Positions 31,774 to 41,327 of a stretch of 64,000 nt of DNA are shown in pieces. This DNA is from Burkholderia sp. WAC0059. GTDB lineage: Bacteria > Pseudomonadota > Gammaproteobacteria > Burkholderiales > Burkholderiaceae. Location of the stretch: assembly GCF_002870125.1 (NCBI RefSeq), contig NZ_PNEO01000007.1:170657-234656 (forward strand), in the 5' to 3' direction. The translations under genes and the position numbers were made by a program. The stretch's first letter is position 1, and each line of letters begins with the position of its first letter. The notes under the pieces were generated by a model, which searched no databases, had not been told where the DNA came from, and was given only the letters and a program-made list of their open reading frames with translations.

Positions 31774-34470
31774 TTAGACGGTCATCGGATTGGGTTTGGA
31801 CGGATCGAGGTTGTACTTCGCGAGCGCGTCGGCAACCACCTTGCGTTCGATCGTGCCCTCGTCGGCCAGCGCGCTGAGCGCCGTCACGGTCACCCAGTAG
31901 CGATCCACCTCGAAGAAGTGGCGCAATTGCTCGCGCGTGTCCGAGCGGCCGTAGCCGTCGGTGCCGAGCACGACGTAGCGGTTCGGCACGAGGCCGCGAA
32001 TCTGGTCGGCGAGCGCACGCACGTAGTCGGTCGACGCAATCACCGGACCCTGGGCACCCTTGAGCAGCTTCGCGACGTGCGACTCGCGGCGCGGCTCGCT
32101 CGGGTGCAGCAGGTTCCAGCGCTCGACCTCGTGGCCTTCGCGCGCGAGCTCGGTGAAACCCGGCACGCTCCAGAGGTCGGCAGCGACGCCCCAGTCGTTC
32201 TTCAGCAGGTCGGCGGCGGCGATCACCTCGTTGAAGATCGTGCCCGCGCCGAGCAACTGCACGCGCGGCGCCTTCTTGTCGGCCTCGGCCTTGCGGAACG
32301 CGTACATGCCCTTGATGATGTCCGCGGCCACATGCTCACCCTGCGGAATCGCCGGGTGCTCGTAGTTCTCGTTCATCACCGTGACGTAGTAGTACACGTC
32401 CTCCTGCTCCTGCACCATGCGGCGCAGGCCGTCCTGCACGATCACCGCGAGCTCGTAGCCGAACGTCGGGTCGTAGCTCACGCAGTTCGGCACCGAGGCC
32501 GCCCACAGCAGCGAGTGGCCGTCTTCGTGCTGCAGGCCTTCGCCGTTGAGCGTCGTGCGGCCCGCCGTGCCGCCCAGCAGGAAGCCGCGCGAGCGCATGT
32601 CGCCCGCGGCCCAGGCGAGGTCGCCGATGCGCTGGAAGCCGAACATCGAGTAGAAGATGTAGAACGGGATCATGATCTCGCCGTGCGTCGAGTACGACGT
32701 CGCGGCGGCGATCCAGTCCGACATGCCGCCGGCCTCGTTGATCCCTTCCTGCAGGATCTGGCCGGTCTGCGATTCCTTGTAGAACATTAGCTGGTCGGAG
32801 TCTTCCGGGACGTACTTCTGGCCGTCCTGGTTCCAGATGCCGATCTGGCGGAAGAGCCCTTCCATGCCGAACGTGCGCGACTCGTCGGGCACGATCGGCA
32901 CGATGCGCTTGCCGAGCGCCTTGTCCTTCAGCAGGATGTTGAGAATCCGCACGAACGCCATCGTCGTCGAAATCTCGCGGCCTTCGCCCGTGCCCTTGAG
33001 CAGCGGATCGAACGCCTCGAGCGCCGGCACCGGCAGCGACTGCGCCTTCTGCCGGCGCGCCGGCAGATAGCCGCCAAGCGCCTGACGATGCGAGCGCATG
33101 TACTCGAGTTCCTTCGAGCCTTCCTCGAACGTGAGGTACGGCACGTCGGCGACGTCCTCGTCGGAGATCGGCAGGCGGAACTGGTCGCGGAACGACTTCA
33201 GTTGCTCCACCTGCATCTTCTTCTGCTGGTGGGTGATGTTCATGGCCTGGCCGGCCTCGCCCATCCCGTAGCCCTTGATCGTCTTGGCGAGGATCACGGT
33301 CGGCTGGCCCTTCGTCTGGGTCGCCGCGTGGAATGCCGCGTAGATCTTGTGCGGATCGTGGCCGCCGCGGTTCAGGTTCCAGATGTCGTCGTCGGACCAG
33401 TCGGCGACGAGCGCCTTGAGCTCGGACGTATTGAAGAAATGCTCGCGCACGTAGGCGCCCGACTCCGACTTGTAGGTCTGGTATTCGCCGTCGACGACTT
33501 CCATCATCCGGCGCATCAGCGCGCCGCTCTTGTCGCGCGCGAAGAGCGCGTCCCAGCGGCTGCCCCAGATCACCTTGATGACGTTCCAGCCCGCGCCGCG
33601 GAACTCGCTTTCGAGCTCCTGGATGATCTTGCCGTTGCCGCGCACCGGGCCGTCGAGACGCTGCAGGTTGCAGTTGACGACGAACACGAGGTTGTCGAGC
33701 CGCTCGCGGCCGGCCATGCCGATCGCGCCGAGCGATTCCGGCTCGTCGGTCTCGCCGTCACCGAGGAAGGCCCAGACCTTGCGGCCTTCGGTCTTCGCGA
33801 TGCCGCGCGCCTGCAGGTACTTCATGAAGCGCGCCTGGTAGATCGCCATGATCGGGCCGAGCCCCATCGAGACGGTCGGGAACTGCCAGAAGTCCGGCAT
33901 CAGCCACGGGTGCGGGTACGAGGAGATGCCCTCGCCGCCCACTTCCTGACGGAAGTTGTCGACCTGCTTCGGCGAGAGGCGGCCGAGCAGGAACGCGCGC
34001 GCGTAGACGCCCGGCGACGAGTGGCCCTGCACGAACACGAGGTCGCCGCCGTGCTGTTCCGACGGCGCGTGCCAGAAGTGGTTGAAGCCGACGTCGTAGA
34101 GCGTCGCGGCCGAGGCGAACGACGCGATGTGGCCGCCCACGTTGGTGTGCTTGCCCGCGCGCAGCACCATCGCCATGGCGTTCCAGCGCGTGTACGAGCG
34201 GATGCGGTGCTCGATGTCCTGGTCGCCGGGATGGTTCGCCTGCGCGACGACGGGAATCGTGTTGATGTACGGGGTGTTGGCCGAGAACGGCAGATGCTCG
34301 CCATGCACGCGGGCGAATTCGATCTGCTTTTCGATCAGGTAGTGCGCGCGGTCGGGACCGATCGTGGAGATGACGCCGTCGAGCGCTTCGAGCCACTCGG
34401 CGGTTTCCTGCGGATCGTCGTCCTTCTCGGTGGTGACGTATTTGAGAACTTCGTCAGGTACAGCGGACAT
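31774..34470 (-). CDS. aceE: Pyruvate dehydrogenase E1, homodimeric type
   Basis: Thiamine-diphosphate enzyme that decarboxylates pyruvate and acetylates E2. The product is 898 aa from ATG 34470 (MSAVPDEVLKYVTTEKD), with AGGAG 7 nt upstream. Length and the motifs FLGDGETDEPES and LVFVVNCNLQRLDGPV (ThDP/Mg site) define the large homodimeric E1 of proteobacteria. First gene of aceE-aceF-lpdA. A 43-codon upstream extension is rejected because it would cross the promoter and ribosome binding site. Confidence 0.98.
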   Translation of the reverse strand: MSAVPDEVLKYVTTEKDDDPQETAEWLEALDGVISTIGPDRAHYLIEKQIEFARVHGEHLPFSANTPYINTIPVVAQANHPGDQDIEHRIRSYTRWNAMAMVLRAGKHTNVGGHIASFASAATLYDVGFNHFWHAPSEQHGGDLVFVQGHSSPGVYARAFLLGRLSPKQVDNFRQEVGGEGISSYPHPWLMPDFWQFPTVSMGLGPIMAIYQARFMKYLQARGIAKTEGRKVWAFLGDGETDEPESLGAIGMAGRERLDNLVFVVNCNLQRLDGPVRGNGKIIQELESEFRGAGWNVIKVIWGSRWDALFARDKSGALMRRMMEVVDGEYQTYKSESGAYVREHFFNTSELKALVADWSDDDIWNLNRGGHDPHKIYAAFHAATQTKGQPTVILAKTIKGYGMGEAGQAMNITHQQKKMQVEQLKSFRDQFRLPISDEDVADVPYLTFEEGSKELEYMRSHRQALGGYLPARRQKAQSLPVPALEAFDPLLKGTGEGREISTTMAFVRILNILLKDKALGKRIVPIVPDESRTFGMEGLFRQIGIWNQDGQKYVPEDSDQLMFYKESQTGQILQEGINEAGGMSDWIAAATSYSTHGEIMIPFYIFYSMFGFQRIGDLAWAAGDMRSRGFLLGGTAGRTTLNGEGLQHEDGHSLLWAASVPNCVSYDPTFGYELAVIVQDGLRRMVQEQEDVYYYVTVMNENYEHPAIPQGEHVAADIIKGMYAFRKAEADKKAPRVQLLGAGTIFNEVIAAADLLKNDWGVAADLWSVPGFTELAREGHEVERWNLLHPSEPRRESHVAKLLKGAQGPVIASTDYVRALADQIRGLVPNRYVVLGTDGYGRSDTREQLRHFFEVDRYWVTVTALSALADEGTIERKVVADALAKYNLDPSKPNPMTV

Positions 34471-34543
34471 GCTCGTCTCCTGAATATAGGGAACGCTGTT
34501 GAACGGACGACGCGGAACGGGTGGCCGCGGCAGTTTCCGGGCG

Positions 34544-34573
34544 ATTGTAATGACCCGTCCGCGCATCGCGCAA
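34544..34573 (-). promoter_or_regulatory. Candidate aceE promoter
   Basis: On the minus strand: -35 TTGCGC, 18-bp spacer, -10 TACAAT (complement at 34544-34549). It lies about 75 bp before the aceE start. An inverted repeat, GCAATTTT / AAAATTGC (34596-34620), is just upstream, midway to the divergent kinase gene, and might bind a regulator of either gene. Confidence 0.55.
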
Positions 34574-34595
34574 CAAGATTTTCGAATAGCGAGAT

Positions 34596-34620
34596 GCAAT
34601 TTTACAATGCGAAAAATTGC
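34596..34620. repeat. Inverted repeat in the aceE/kinase divergent region
   Basis: Perfect 8-bp arms GCAATTTT and AAAATTGC with a 9-bp spacer, in an AT-rich patch of the 273-bp divergent region. Its position upstream of the aceE -35 box suits an operator. It does not resemble the PdhR site I would expect in enterics. Confidence 0.45.
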
Positions 34621-34743
34621 TGCAACGCACGCTGGAGCGTTTCCGCAGATTCGCCCATCCCTGCGAGTTTGCTCCCGTTTGTCTGCGATTTACCGCTTCT
34701 TTCACGTCATTTGCGTGTCTTACGCTGAGCTACAATCCTTGCC

Positions 34744-37278
34744 ATGTTGACCGAACGGCTTTTCGCTCGCTCGGCGCGAGCGCCGGTCCCGCCCGGCACG
34801 TCGTCGCCGTCCCGCTGGCACCACGGACCGTGGTGGTCCAATTCCTATCTGCTGACCCCGCTCCTGTCGATCCTGGTGTTCCTCGTCGTCATGAGCCTGA
34901 TCCTCTGGAGCCTGAACCGGCGCGAGGAGCAGCAGCAGCAGGACACGCTGTACCGGAACGTCGCCTGGGCGCAGCAGCAGATCCGCCTGTCGATGACGGG
35001 CGCCCAGGACCAGCTCCTCGCGCTCGCGCGCGACGTCGCCACGGGCCACACCGACGAACCGTCGTTCCAGGCCGAGGCCACCGACATCGTCGAGCAGCAT
35101 CCTGAAATCCTCTACCTGAACTGGTATACGAGCCAGCAGACGCCGCGCTGGCCCGAACTCGCGCCGCCCGAGGCCGCCTCCGCGCCGACGGCGCCCGGCC
35201 TGCATGCCGCGGGCCTCGACGACGCCTCGCTCGGCGAGGCCGTCAAGGGCGCCTTCGGCGAGGCGCGCGAGACGCGCCGCCAGGCCTACTCGCCGCTCCT
35301 CTACGACGATCTCGGCAAGGGCTACATCACGCTGCAGACGCCCGTGTACCGCGACCGCGAGTTTCTCGGCTCGATCGCTGCCGTGTTCTCGGTGGCGAGC
35401 ATGCTCCGGCACGACATCCCGCCCGAGCTGTCGGCCAAGTACAAGATTTCGATCCTCGACGCGAACAACCACGAGCTCGCCACCACCTCGACGCGCCCGC
35501 GCCTGCCCCGCGACGTGTTCTACGACCTGCCGCTCAACCCGCCGGGCGAGGGCGTCTCGGTACGCGTGTACGCCTATCCGCAGATCACCAACTTCACGAA
35601 CAACACGCTCGTCTGGCTCGTCGCCGGGCTCTCGTGCTTCGTGCTGTGGAGCCTCTGGAGCCTCTGGAAGCACACGCGGCAGCGCTTCGAGGCGCAGCAG
35701 GCGCTCTATGCCGAGGCGTTCTTCCGGCGCGCGATGGAGAATTCGGTGCTCATCGGCATGCGCGTGCTCGACATGCACGGATGCATCTCGCACGTGAATC
35801 CGGCGTTCTGCCGGATGACGGGCTGGGACGAGAGCGACCTCGTCGGCAAGACCGCGCCATTCCCCTACTGGCCGCGCGACGCCTACCCCGAAATGCAGCG
35901 CCAGCTCGACATGACGCTGCGCGGCAAGGCCCCCTCCTCGGGCTTCGAGTTGCGCGTGCGGCGCAAGGACGGCTCGCTCTTCCACGCGCGCCTCTACGTC
36001 TCGCCGCTCATCGACAGCTCGGGCCGGCAGACCGGCTGGATGTCGTCGATGACCGACATCACCGAGCCCAAGCGCGCGCGGGAGGAACTGGCCGCCGCGC
36101 ACGAGCGCTTCACGACCGTGCTCGAAAGCCTCGACGCCGCCGTCTCGGTGCTCGCCGCCGACCAGGCCGAGCTGCTGTTCGCGAACCGCTACTACCGGCA
36201 TCTGTTCGGCATTCGCCCGGACGGGCACCTGGAGCTCGCGGGCGGCGGTCTCGACAGCGCGCAGGCCTCGTCCGACTCGATCGACATGGTGGACGCCTAT
36301 GCGGGCCTGCCCGCCGCCGCGCTGACCGAAAGCGCCGCCGACGCGCAGGAGGTCTACGTCGAGCGCATCCAGAAGTGGTTCGAGGTGCGGCGCCAGTACA
36401 TCCAGTGGGTGGACGGCCACCTCGCGCAAATGCAGATCGCCACCGACATCACGACGCGCAAGCAGGCCGAGGAGCTCGCGCGCCAGCAGGACGAGAAGCT
36501 GCAGTTCACGAGTCGCCTGATGACAATGGGCGAGATGGCCTCGTCGCTCGCGCACGAGCTGAACCAGCCGCTCGCCGCGATCAACAACTACGCGTCGGGC
36601 ACCGTCGCGCTCGTGAAGTCGGGCCGCGCGTCCTCCGACAACCTGCTGCCGGTGCTCGAGAAGACGGCCCAGCAGGCGGTGCGCGCCGGCATGATCATCA
36701 AGCGCATCCGCGAGTTCGTGAAGCGCAGCGAGCCGAAGCGCCAGGCGACGCGCGTCGCTGACATCGTCGCCGACGCGGTCGGCCTCGCCGAGATCGAGAC
36801 GCGCCGGCGCCGCATCCGCATCGTCACCGACATCCGCTCGCGCCTGCCCGTCATTTACGTTGATCCGGTGCTGATCGAGCAGGTGCTCGTCAACCTGCTC
36901 AAGAACGCCGCCGAGGCGATGGCCGCGGCGCGGCCCAACGCCGTCGACCCGGTGATCCGCGTCGTCGTGCGGCGCGAGCACGGCAACGTCTGCATCAGCG
37001 TCGTGGACCAGGGCCCCGGCGTCGACGAGGCGGCGGCCGAGCGGCTCTTCGAGCCGTTCTACAGCACCAAGTCCGACGGCATGGGCATGGGCCTGAACAT
37101 CTGCCGCTCGATCATCGAATCGCACCGCGGCCGCCTCTGGGTCGTCAACAACGTCGAGTCCGACGGCCACGTCACCGGCGCCACGTTCCATTGCAGTCTG
37201 CCGATCGGCGAAGCCGACGGCGCGAATCAGGACGGCTCCGAAGAGCCGGCAACACAAACCGTAACGGGAGACACATGA
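34744..37278 (+). CDS. Membrane sensor histidine kinase with PAS domains
   Basis: An 844-aa hybrid-free kinase. Transmembrane helices lie at about 37-57 (LLTPLLSILVFLVVMSLILW) and 285-305 (LVWLVAGLSCFVLWSLW), enclosing a sensing domain of about 225 residues in the periplasm. Two PAS-like domains follow at about 325-440 (one has HVNPAFCRMTGWDE) and 455-570. The phosphoacceptor is His604 in SLAHELNQPLAAI, and the ATPase domain has DQGPGVDE and GMGMGLNICRSI. The H-box resembles FixL/DctB-type kinases. TACAAT at 34730-34735 is close to the start. It overlaps its response regulator by ATGA. The signal is unknown. Confidence 0.9.
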   Translation: MLTERLFARSARAPVPPGTSSPSRWHHGPWWSNSYLLTPLLSILVFLVVMSLILWSLNRREEQQQQDTLYRNVAWAQQQIRLSMTGAQDQLLALARDVATGHTDEPSFQAEATDIVEQHPEILYLNWYTSQQTPRWPELAPPEAASAPTAPGLHAAGLDDASLGEAVKGAFGEARETRRQAYSPLLYDDLGKGYITLQTPVYRDREFLGSIAAVFSVASMLRHDIPPELSAKYKISILDANNHELATTSTRPRLPRDVFYDLPLNPPGEGVSVRVYAYPQITNFTNNTLVWLVAGLSCFVLWSLWSLWKHTRQRFEAQQALYAEAFFRRAMENSVLIGMRVLDMHGCISHVNPAFCRMTGWDESDLVGKTAPFPYWPRDAYPEMQRQLDMTLRGKAPSSGFELRVRRKDGSLFHARLYVSPLIDSSGRQTGWMSSMTDITEPKRAREELAAAHERFTTVLESLDAAVSVLAADQAELLFANRYYRHLFGIRPDGHLELAGGGLDSAQASSDSIDMVDAYAGLPAAALTESAADAQEVYVERIQKWFEVRRQYIQWVDGHLAQMQIATDITTRKQAEELARQQDEKLQFTSRLMTMGEMASSLAHELNQPLAAINNYASGTVALVKSGRASSDNLLPVLEKTAQQAVRAGMIIKRIREFVKRSEPKRQATRVADIVADAVGLAEIETRRRRIRIVTDIRSRLPVIYVDPVLIEQVLVNLLKNAAEAMAAARPNAVDPVIRVVVRREHGNVCISVVDQGPGVDEAAAERLFEPFYSTKSDGMGMGLNICRSIIESHRGRLWVVNNVESDGHVTGATFHCSLPIGEADGANQDGSEEPATQTVTGDT

Positions 37279-37925
37279 ACAATCCGGCCCCCCCCCAGGA
37301 AACCGTCTTCGTCGTCGACGACGACGAGGCCGTGCGAGACTCTCTGCGCTGGCTGCTCGAGGCGAACGGCTACCGCGTGCAGTGCTTCACGAGCGCGGAG
37401 TCGTTCCTCGAGGCCTGGCAGCCCGCCCAGACCGCCGGCCAGATCGCCTGCCTGATTCTGGACGTGCGCATGTCGGGCATGAGCGGGCTCGAGCTGCAGG
37501 AGCGGCTGATCGCCGAGAACGCCTCGCTGCCGATCATCTTCGTGACCGGCCACGGCGACGTGCCGATGGCCGTCTCGACGATGAAGAAGGGCGCCATGGA
37601 CTTCATCGAGAAGCCGTTCGACGAGGCCGAGCTGCGCAAGCTCGTCGAGCGCATGCTCGACAAGGCGCGCACCGAGAGCAGCAGCGTCCAGCAGCAGCGC
37701 GCGGCGGCCGAGCGGCTCGGCAAGCTGACCGCTCGCGAGCACCAGGTGCTCGAGCGGATCATCGCGGGGCGGCTGAACAAGCAGATCGCCGACGATCTCG
37801 GCATCAGCATCAAGACAGTCGAGGCGCACCGCGCCAACATCATGGAAAAGCTCAACGTCAACACGGTCGCCGACCTGCTGCGTCTCGCGCTCTCGAACAA
37901 GCCGCAGCAAGCCCAGCCGCAGTAA
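37275..37925 (+). CDS. FixJ/NarL-type response regulator
   Basis: A 216-aa regulator from ATG 37275, with GGGAG upstream. The receiver domain (about 8-125) has acidic residues VVDDDEAV, phosphoacceptor Asp63 in LILDVRMSG and the conserved Lys in IEKPFDEAE. The C-terminal LuxR-type helix-turn-helix (about 148-210) has [13 protein letters not shown] and [16 protein letters not shown]. The start overlaps the kinase stop, so the two form one two-component system of FixL/FixJ-like organisation. Targets are unknown. The divergent aceE gene is an obvious candidate. Confidence 0.93.
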   Translation: MNNPAPPQETVFVVDDDEAVRDSLRWLLEANGYRVQCFTSAESFLEAWQPAQTAGQIACLILDVRMSGMSGLELQERLIAENASLPIIFVTGHGDVPMAVSTMKKGAMDFIEKPFDEAELRKLVERMLDKARTESSSVQQQRAAAERLGKLTAREHQVLERIIAGRLNKQIADDLGISIKTVEAHRANIMEKLNVNTVADLLRLALSNKPQQAQPQ

Positions 37926-38003
37926 GGCACGCCAGCCCCTCCCGGGACGGGTTCTCCGCCCCGAAACCGTCGCGCGGCCGCAAAGCTCCGCGGTCCGCGA
38001 CGG

Positions 38004-38009
38004 TATAAT
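38004..38009 (+). promoter_or_regulatory. -10 element upstream of folD
   Basis: Perfect TATAAT in the 229-bp gap between the response regulator and folD, about 145 bp before folD. No clear -35 is seen, only the GC-rich CCGCGGTCCGCG. If used, the folD leader is about 140 nt. Confidence 0.4.
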
Positions 38010-38154
38010 GTTCCCTTGCCCAGCGACGCTCCGTCCGCACACCGCGCGCTTCGCGCGAGCGGTCCGCCGCCGCATGGACCGCACCGCCCGCCGCCGGAAT
38101 TCGCGTCTGCCCTGCCGTGCTCCACACTCTCGACCTTCGACCTCTCGACCGACC

Positions 38155-39012
38155 ATGACAGCCACCCTGATCGACGGCCTCGCCCTCTCCAAGACCCTGC
38201 GCGCCGAGGTTGCGACGCGCGCCGCCGCCCTGACCGCCCGCGGGCATCGTCCGGGGCTCGCGGTCGTGCTGGTCGGCGACAATCCGGCGAGCGAGGTCTA
38301 CGTGCGCAACAAGGTGAAGGCCTGCGAGGACAACGGCCTTTATTCCTCGTACGACCGCTATCCGGCGACGTTTCCCGAGGTCGACCTGCTCGCGCGCATC
38401 GACGAACTGAACTGCGACCCGCAGATCCACGGCATCCTCGTGCAGTTGCCGCTGCCCGCGCACATCGACAGCCACAAGGTGATCGAGGCGATCGCGCCCG
38501 GCAAGGACGTGGACGGCTTCCACGTCGCCAACGCGGGCGCGCTGATGACGGGCCGGCCGCTCTTTCGCCCCTGCACGCCGTACGGCGTGATGAAGATGTT
38601 CGAGGCCTACGGCATCCCGCTCGCAGGCGCGAACGCGGTCGTGATCGGGCGCTCGAACATCGTCGGCAAACCGATGGCGCTGCTGCTGCTCGAAGCCGGC
38701 GCGACCGTCACGATCTGCCACAGCAAGACCCGCGACCTGGCCGCGCACACGCGCGAGGCCGACATCGTGGTCGCGGCGGTCGGCAAGCGCAACATCCTCA
38801 CGGCCGACATGGTGAAGCCGGGCGCGACCGTCGTCGACGTCGGCATGAACCGCGACGACGCCGGCAAGCTTTGCGGCGACGTCGACTTCGCCGGCGTGCA
38901 GGCCGTGGCCGGCCACGTCACGCCGGTGCCGGGCGGCGTGGGCCCGATGACGATCACGATGCTGCTCGTCAACACGATCGAGGCGGCCGAACGCGCGGCG
39001 GCGGCCGCCTGA
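38155..39012 (+). CDS. folD: Methylenetetrahydrofolate dehydrogenase / cyclohydrolase
   Basis: Bifunctional enzyme interconverting 5,10-methylene- and 10-formyl-tetrahydrofolate with NADP. The product is 285 aa from ATG 38155, the family length. Conserved segments are [18 protein letters not shown] (catalytic Lys region), [20 protein letters not shown], the NADP site [13 protein letters not shown] and the C-terminal [10 protein letters not shown]. The longer in-frame extension is upstream of the likely promoter and rejected. Confidence 0.98.
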   Translation: MTATLIDGLALSKTLRAEVATRAAALTARGHRPGLAVVLVGDNPASEVYVRNKVKACEDNGLYSSYDRYPATFPEVDLLARIDELNCDPQIHGILVQLPLPAHIDSHKVIEAIAPGKDVDGFHVANAGALMTGRPLFRPCTPYGVMKMFEAYGIPLAGANAVVIGRSNIVGKPMALLLLEAGATVTICHSKTRDLAAHTREADIVVAAVGKRNILTADMVKPGATVVDVGMNRDDAGKLCGDVDFAGVQAVAGHVTPVPGGVGPMTITMLLVNTIEAAERAAAAA

Positions 39013-39176
39013 CGGGCCGGCCCGAGGCCCGCGCGCGACGCCGTCGCGCGGCCCCGGCCGACATCTGCTAATTTGAGGCATGGCCGGTTGCAAACCGCGC
39101 AGCGCGTCCCAATGTCCGTCACAGGACACGCCGCGCGTCCCGGCCCTTTCCCCTCCCGAGACAGACAGGACTCACC

Positions 39177-41291
39177 ATGGCTACGACTTTCTCCCGGCAC
39201 GACAATCCGCTGCTCGACTTCACCGGCCTGCCGCGCTTTAGCGACATCCGGCCGGAACACGTCACGCCGGCGCTCGACGTGCTGCTGGCCGACGCCCAGG
39301 CCGCCGTCGAGCGGGCCAGCCAGCCGACGACGCCGGCCACGTGGGCCGACGTCGTCGAGCCCGTCGAACAGGTCTCCGAGCCGCTGTCGCGCGCCTGGAA
39401 CGTCGTCGGCCACCTGAACGCCGTCGCCGATACGCCCGAGCTGCGCGCCGCCCACGGCGAAAACCTGCCGCGCGTGACCGAGTTTTGGTCGAGCGTCGGG
39501 CAGAATCTCGCGCTCTACGAGAAGTACAAGGCCATCGCCGCGAGCAACGCCTACGCACTCCTCGGCAGCGAGCGCAAGAAGATTCTCGAGAACGCGCTGC
39601 GCGACTTCCGCCTGTCGGGCGCCGAACTGCCCGAGGCGAAAAAACCGCGCTTCGCCGAGCTGCAGGAACGCCAGGCGGCGCTTTCGAAGGCGTTCTCCGA
39701 CCACGTGCTCGACGCGACCAACGCCTACGCGTACTACGCGACGCAGGAAACCGAACTCGTCGGCCTGCCGGAGGACGCGATCGCCGCGGCCCGCGAGGCC
39801 GCCGAGCGCGAGAACAAGGAGGGCTGGAAGTTCACGCTGCACTTCCCGTCGTATTTCCCCGTCATGCAGTATTCGGAGAACCGCGCGCTGCGCGAGGCGA
39901 TCTACCGCGCCTACGTCACGCGTGCCTCCGAGCTCGGCCCCGTGTACGGCGGCGGCAAGCCCGAATGGGACAACACGGAGATCATCGCCGAGCAGTTGAA
40001 GCTGCGCGCGGAAGAGGCCGCGATGCTCGGCTACCGCAACTTCGCCGAGGTCTCGCTCGCGCCGAAGATGGCGGAATCGCCGCAACAAGTCATGACGTTC
40101 CTCGAAGACCTCGCCACGCGCGCCAAACCGCACGCGCAACAGGACTGGCAGGAACTGCGCGAATTCGCGGCGGGCGAGCTCGGGCTCGCCGACCTGCAGC
40201 CGTGGGACATGGCGTTCGCCGCCGAGCGGCTGCGCCAGAAGCGCTACTCGTTCTCCGAAAACGAGGTCAAACAGTACTTCCCGGAAGACTTCGTGCTGAA
40301 GGGGCTCTTCAAGGTGACGGAGACGCTCTTCGGCGTGCGCATCCGCGACGACTCCGCGCCGACCTGGCACCCCGACGTGCGCTTCTTCCGCGTCGAGAAC
40401 GCCGACGGCACGCTCGTCGCGCAGTTCTATCTCGACCTCTACGCGCGCGAGGGCAAGCGCGGCGGCGCGTGGATGGACGACGCGCGCGCGCGGCGGCGCC
40501 TCGGCGAGCGCGACGTGCAGACGCCCCTCACCTATCTGACCTGCAACTTCTCGGCGCCCGTGGGCGGCCGGCCCGCCTGCTTCACGCACGACGAGGTCAT
40601 CACGCTGTTCCACGAGTTCGGCCACGGGCTTCACCACATGCTCACGCGCGTCGACGAGCTCGGCGTTTCGGGCATCAACGGCGTCGAGTGGGATGCGGTC
40701 GAGCTGCCGTCGCAATTCATGGAGAACTTCTGCTGGGAGTGGGACGTGCTCGGCGAGATGACCTCGCACGTCGACACGGCCGAGCCGCTGCCGCGCGCAC
40801 TGTTCGACAAGATGCTCGCGGCGAAGAACTTCCAGAGCGGCCTCGGCACGCTGCGGCAGATCGTGTTCTCGATGTTCGACATGGCGCTCCACGTCGATTT
40901 CGACGCGGCCGGCGGCAAGAGCGCGAACGACCTCGCGCGCGAGATCAACGAGCGCTACCACGTGATTGCGCAGGCGCCGTTCTCGCGCTGGCCCGACACG
41001 TTCAGCCACATCTTCGCGGGCGGTTACGCGGCCGGCTACTACAGCTACAAGTGGGCCGAGGTGCTGTCCGCCGATGCGTACGCGGCGTTCGAAGAAGCCG
41101 CGCAGACCGGCGAAGGCAGCGTGCTCGACGCGGCGACGGGCACGCGCTACCGGCGCGAAATCCTCGAAGTGGGCGGCAGCCGCCCGGCGATGGAATCGTT
41201 CAAGGCGTTCCGCGGGCGCGAGCCGAGCATCGATGCGCTGCTGCGCCACAACGGCATGGCCCAGCCGCCCGCCGCCCGCCAAGTTCCCTGA
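39177..41291 (+). CDS. prlC: Oligopeptidase A (M3 zinc metallopeptidase)
   Basis: A cytosolic oligopeptidase degrading short peptides, including cleaved signal peptides. The product is 704 aa. The zinc motif HEFGH (His479, Glu480, His483) lies in LFHEFGHGLHHML, followed by the third-ligand region with ELPSQFMENFCWE. The N-terminal NPLLDFTGLPRFSDIRPEH matches the OpdA/PrlC group rather than Dcp. No signal peptide. It starts 164 bp after folD. Confidence 0.94.
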   Translation: MATTFSRHDNPLLDFTGLPRFSDIRPEHVTPALDVLLADAQAAVERASQPTTPATWADVVEPVEQVSEPLSRAWNVVGHLNAVADTPELRAAHGENLPRVTEFWSSVGQNLALYEKYKAIAASNAYALLGSERKKILENALRDFRLSGAELPEAKKPRFAELQERQAALSKAFSDHVLDATNAYAYYATQETELVGLPEDAIAAAREAAERENKEGWKFTLHFPSYFPVMQYSENRALREAIYRAYVTRASELGPVYGGGKPEWDNTEIIAEQLKLRAEEAAMLGYRNFAEVSLAPKMAESPQQVMTFLEDLATRAKPHAQQDWQELREFAAGELGLADLQPWDMAFAAERLRQKRYSFSENEVKQYFPEDFVLKGLFKVTETLFGVRIRDDSAPTWHPDVRFFRVENADGTLVAQFYLDLYAREGKRGGAWMDDARARRRLGERDVQTPLTYLTCNFSAPVGGRPACFTHDEVITLFHEFGHGLHHMLTRVDELGVSGINGVEWDAVELPSQFMENFCWEWDVLGEMTSHVDTAEPLPRALFDKMLAAKNFQSGLGTLRQIVFSMFDMALHVDFDAAGGKSANDLAREINERYHVIAQAPFSRWPDTFSHIFAGGYAAGYYSYKWAEVLSADAYAAFEEAAQTGEGSVLDAATGTRYRREILEVGGSRPAMESFKAFRGREPSIDALLRHNGMAQPPAARQVP

Positions 41292-41327
41292 CCAAGCGGA
41301 CGCCGTCGCCGCGCGGCCGGGTCCGCC

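Noticed and set aside
34596..34620. Inverted repeat at aceE considered as a PdhR site
   Set aside because: It lacks the PdhR-type sequence, and PdhR is not expected in this group, so the binder is left open.
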